DNA from: Pseudomonas frederiksbergensis
Lineage (GTDB): Bacteria; Pseudomonadota; Gammaproteobacteria; Pseudomonadales; Pseudomonadaceae
DNA length: 64,000 nt
Direction of reading: 5' to 3'
Assembly (NCBI RefSeq): GCF_003732705.1
Contig: NZ_MOBR01000045.1
Location: 1-64,000 of the forward strand
Part shown: positions 63,932 to 64,000 of the stretch, piece by piece
Position numbering within the stretch: position 1 is the stretch's first letter
Layout of the letters: the number at the start of each line of letters is the position of its first letter
Position numbers and translations under genes: made by a program
The notes under the pieces: model-generated
What the model was told of the DNA's origin: nothing
The model's input: only the letters and a program-made list of their open reading frames with translations
Databases searched by the model: none

Positions 63932-64000
63932 GGATGTGTCACCTAAGGTTGTTAAAGAAAGCCGGGCATTCTATCAGAACTTTTCTACAGGTGAAGGTCG

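Overview
The window is chromosomal DNA from a Pseudomonas, most likely of the P. fluorescens group. The evidence is the GC-rich core genes, the queA-tgt-yajC-secD-secF/suhB order beside tRNA-Leu, an OprD-family porin, a DUF3077 gene, and many copies of the Pseudomonas REP sequence (core GGGAGCGGGCTTGCTCGCGA and variants). This identification is inferred from gene content and order; no database search was run.

Left core region (1-17.4 kb): an SDR oxidoreductase, a LysR regulator, DedA/VOC/P-loop genes, a PhoD-like phosphatase, an MlaA lipoprotein, an OmpR/EnvZ-type two-component pair, two related membrane proteins, a complete NAD-dependent formate dehydrogenase operon (fdsG-fdsB-fdsA-fdsD, minus strand, joined by ATGA overlaps), and small Pseudomonas genes including a DUF3077 gene behind a structured leader. 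At 17.5-20.0 kb an AT-rich two-gene operon of unknown function (PD-(D/E)XK-like nuclease plus winged-helix-like partner) interrupts the GC-rich core. A catabolic cluster follows (21.6-26.8 kb): OprD porin, exported argininosuccinate-lyase-like enzyme, dicarboxylate symporter and LysR regulator.

Integrated island (26,874-56,601, about 29.7 kb): inserted into the 3' end of tRNA-Leu(CAA), bounded by a 15-bp direct repeat (ATGGTGCCCCGAGGG), with a P4-type tyrosine integrase at the right end and an AlpA-like regulator plus P4-type primase/helicase at the left. Cargo, left to right: a His-Xaa-Ser (HXS) peptide-modification cluster with two radical SAM maturases and a nearby methyltransferase; an orphan type VI secretion module (vgrG, phospholipase D effector, Sel1-repeat immunity candidate) bracketed by inverted copies of a small MITE-like element; a reverse transcriptase of the unknown/defence (UG/Abi) type; a degraded IS110-family insertion with an in-frame stop; a 1,102-residue protein with a phospholipase-D-like motif; a diguanylate cyclase; and several small zinc-ribbon or membrane proteins. 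The island's contents suggest it serves interbacterial competition and probably phage defence.

Right core region (56.6-64 kb): tRNA-Leu, queA and tgt (queuosine modification), yajC-secD-secF (protein export), a glycine-zipper outer-membrane-type protein, a REP pair and suhB.

The strongest candidates for little-described biology are the HXS cluster on a mobile island, the two-gene nuclease/winged-helix operon at 17.5-20.0 kb, the reverse transcriptase with its structured upstream region, and the exported argininosuccinate-lyase-like enzyme.
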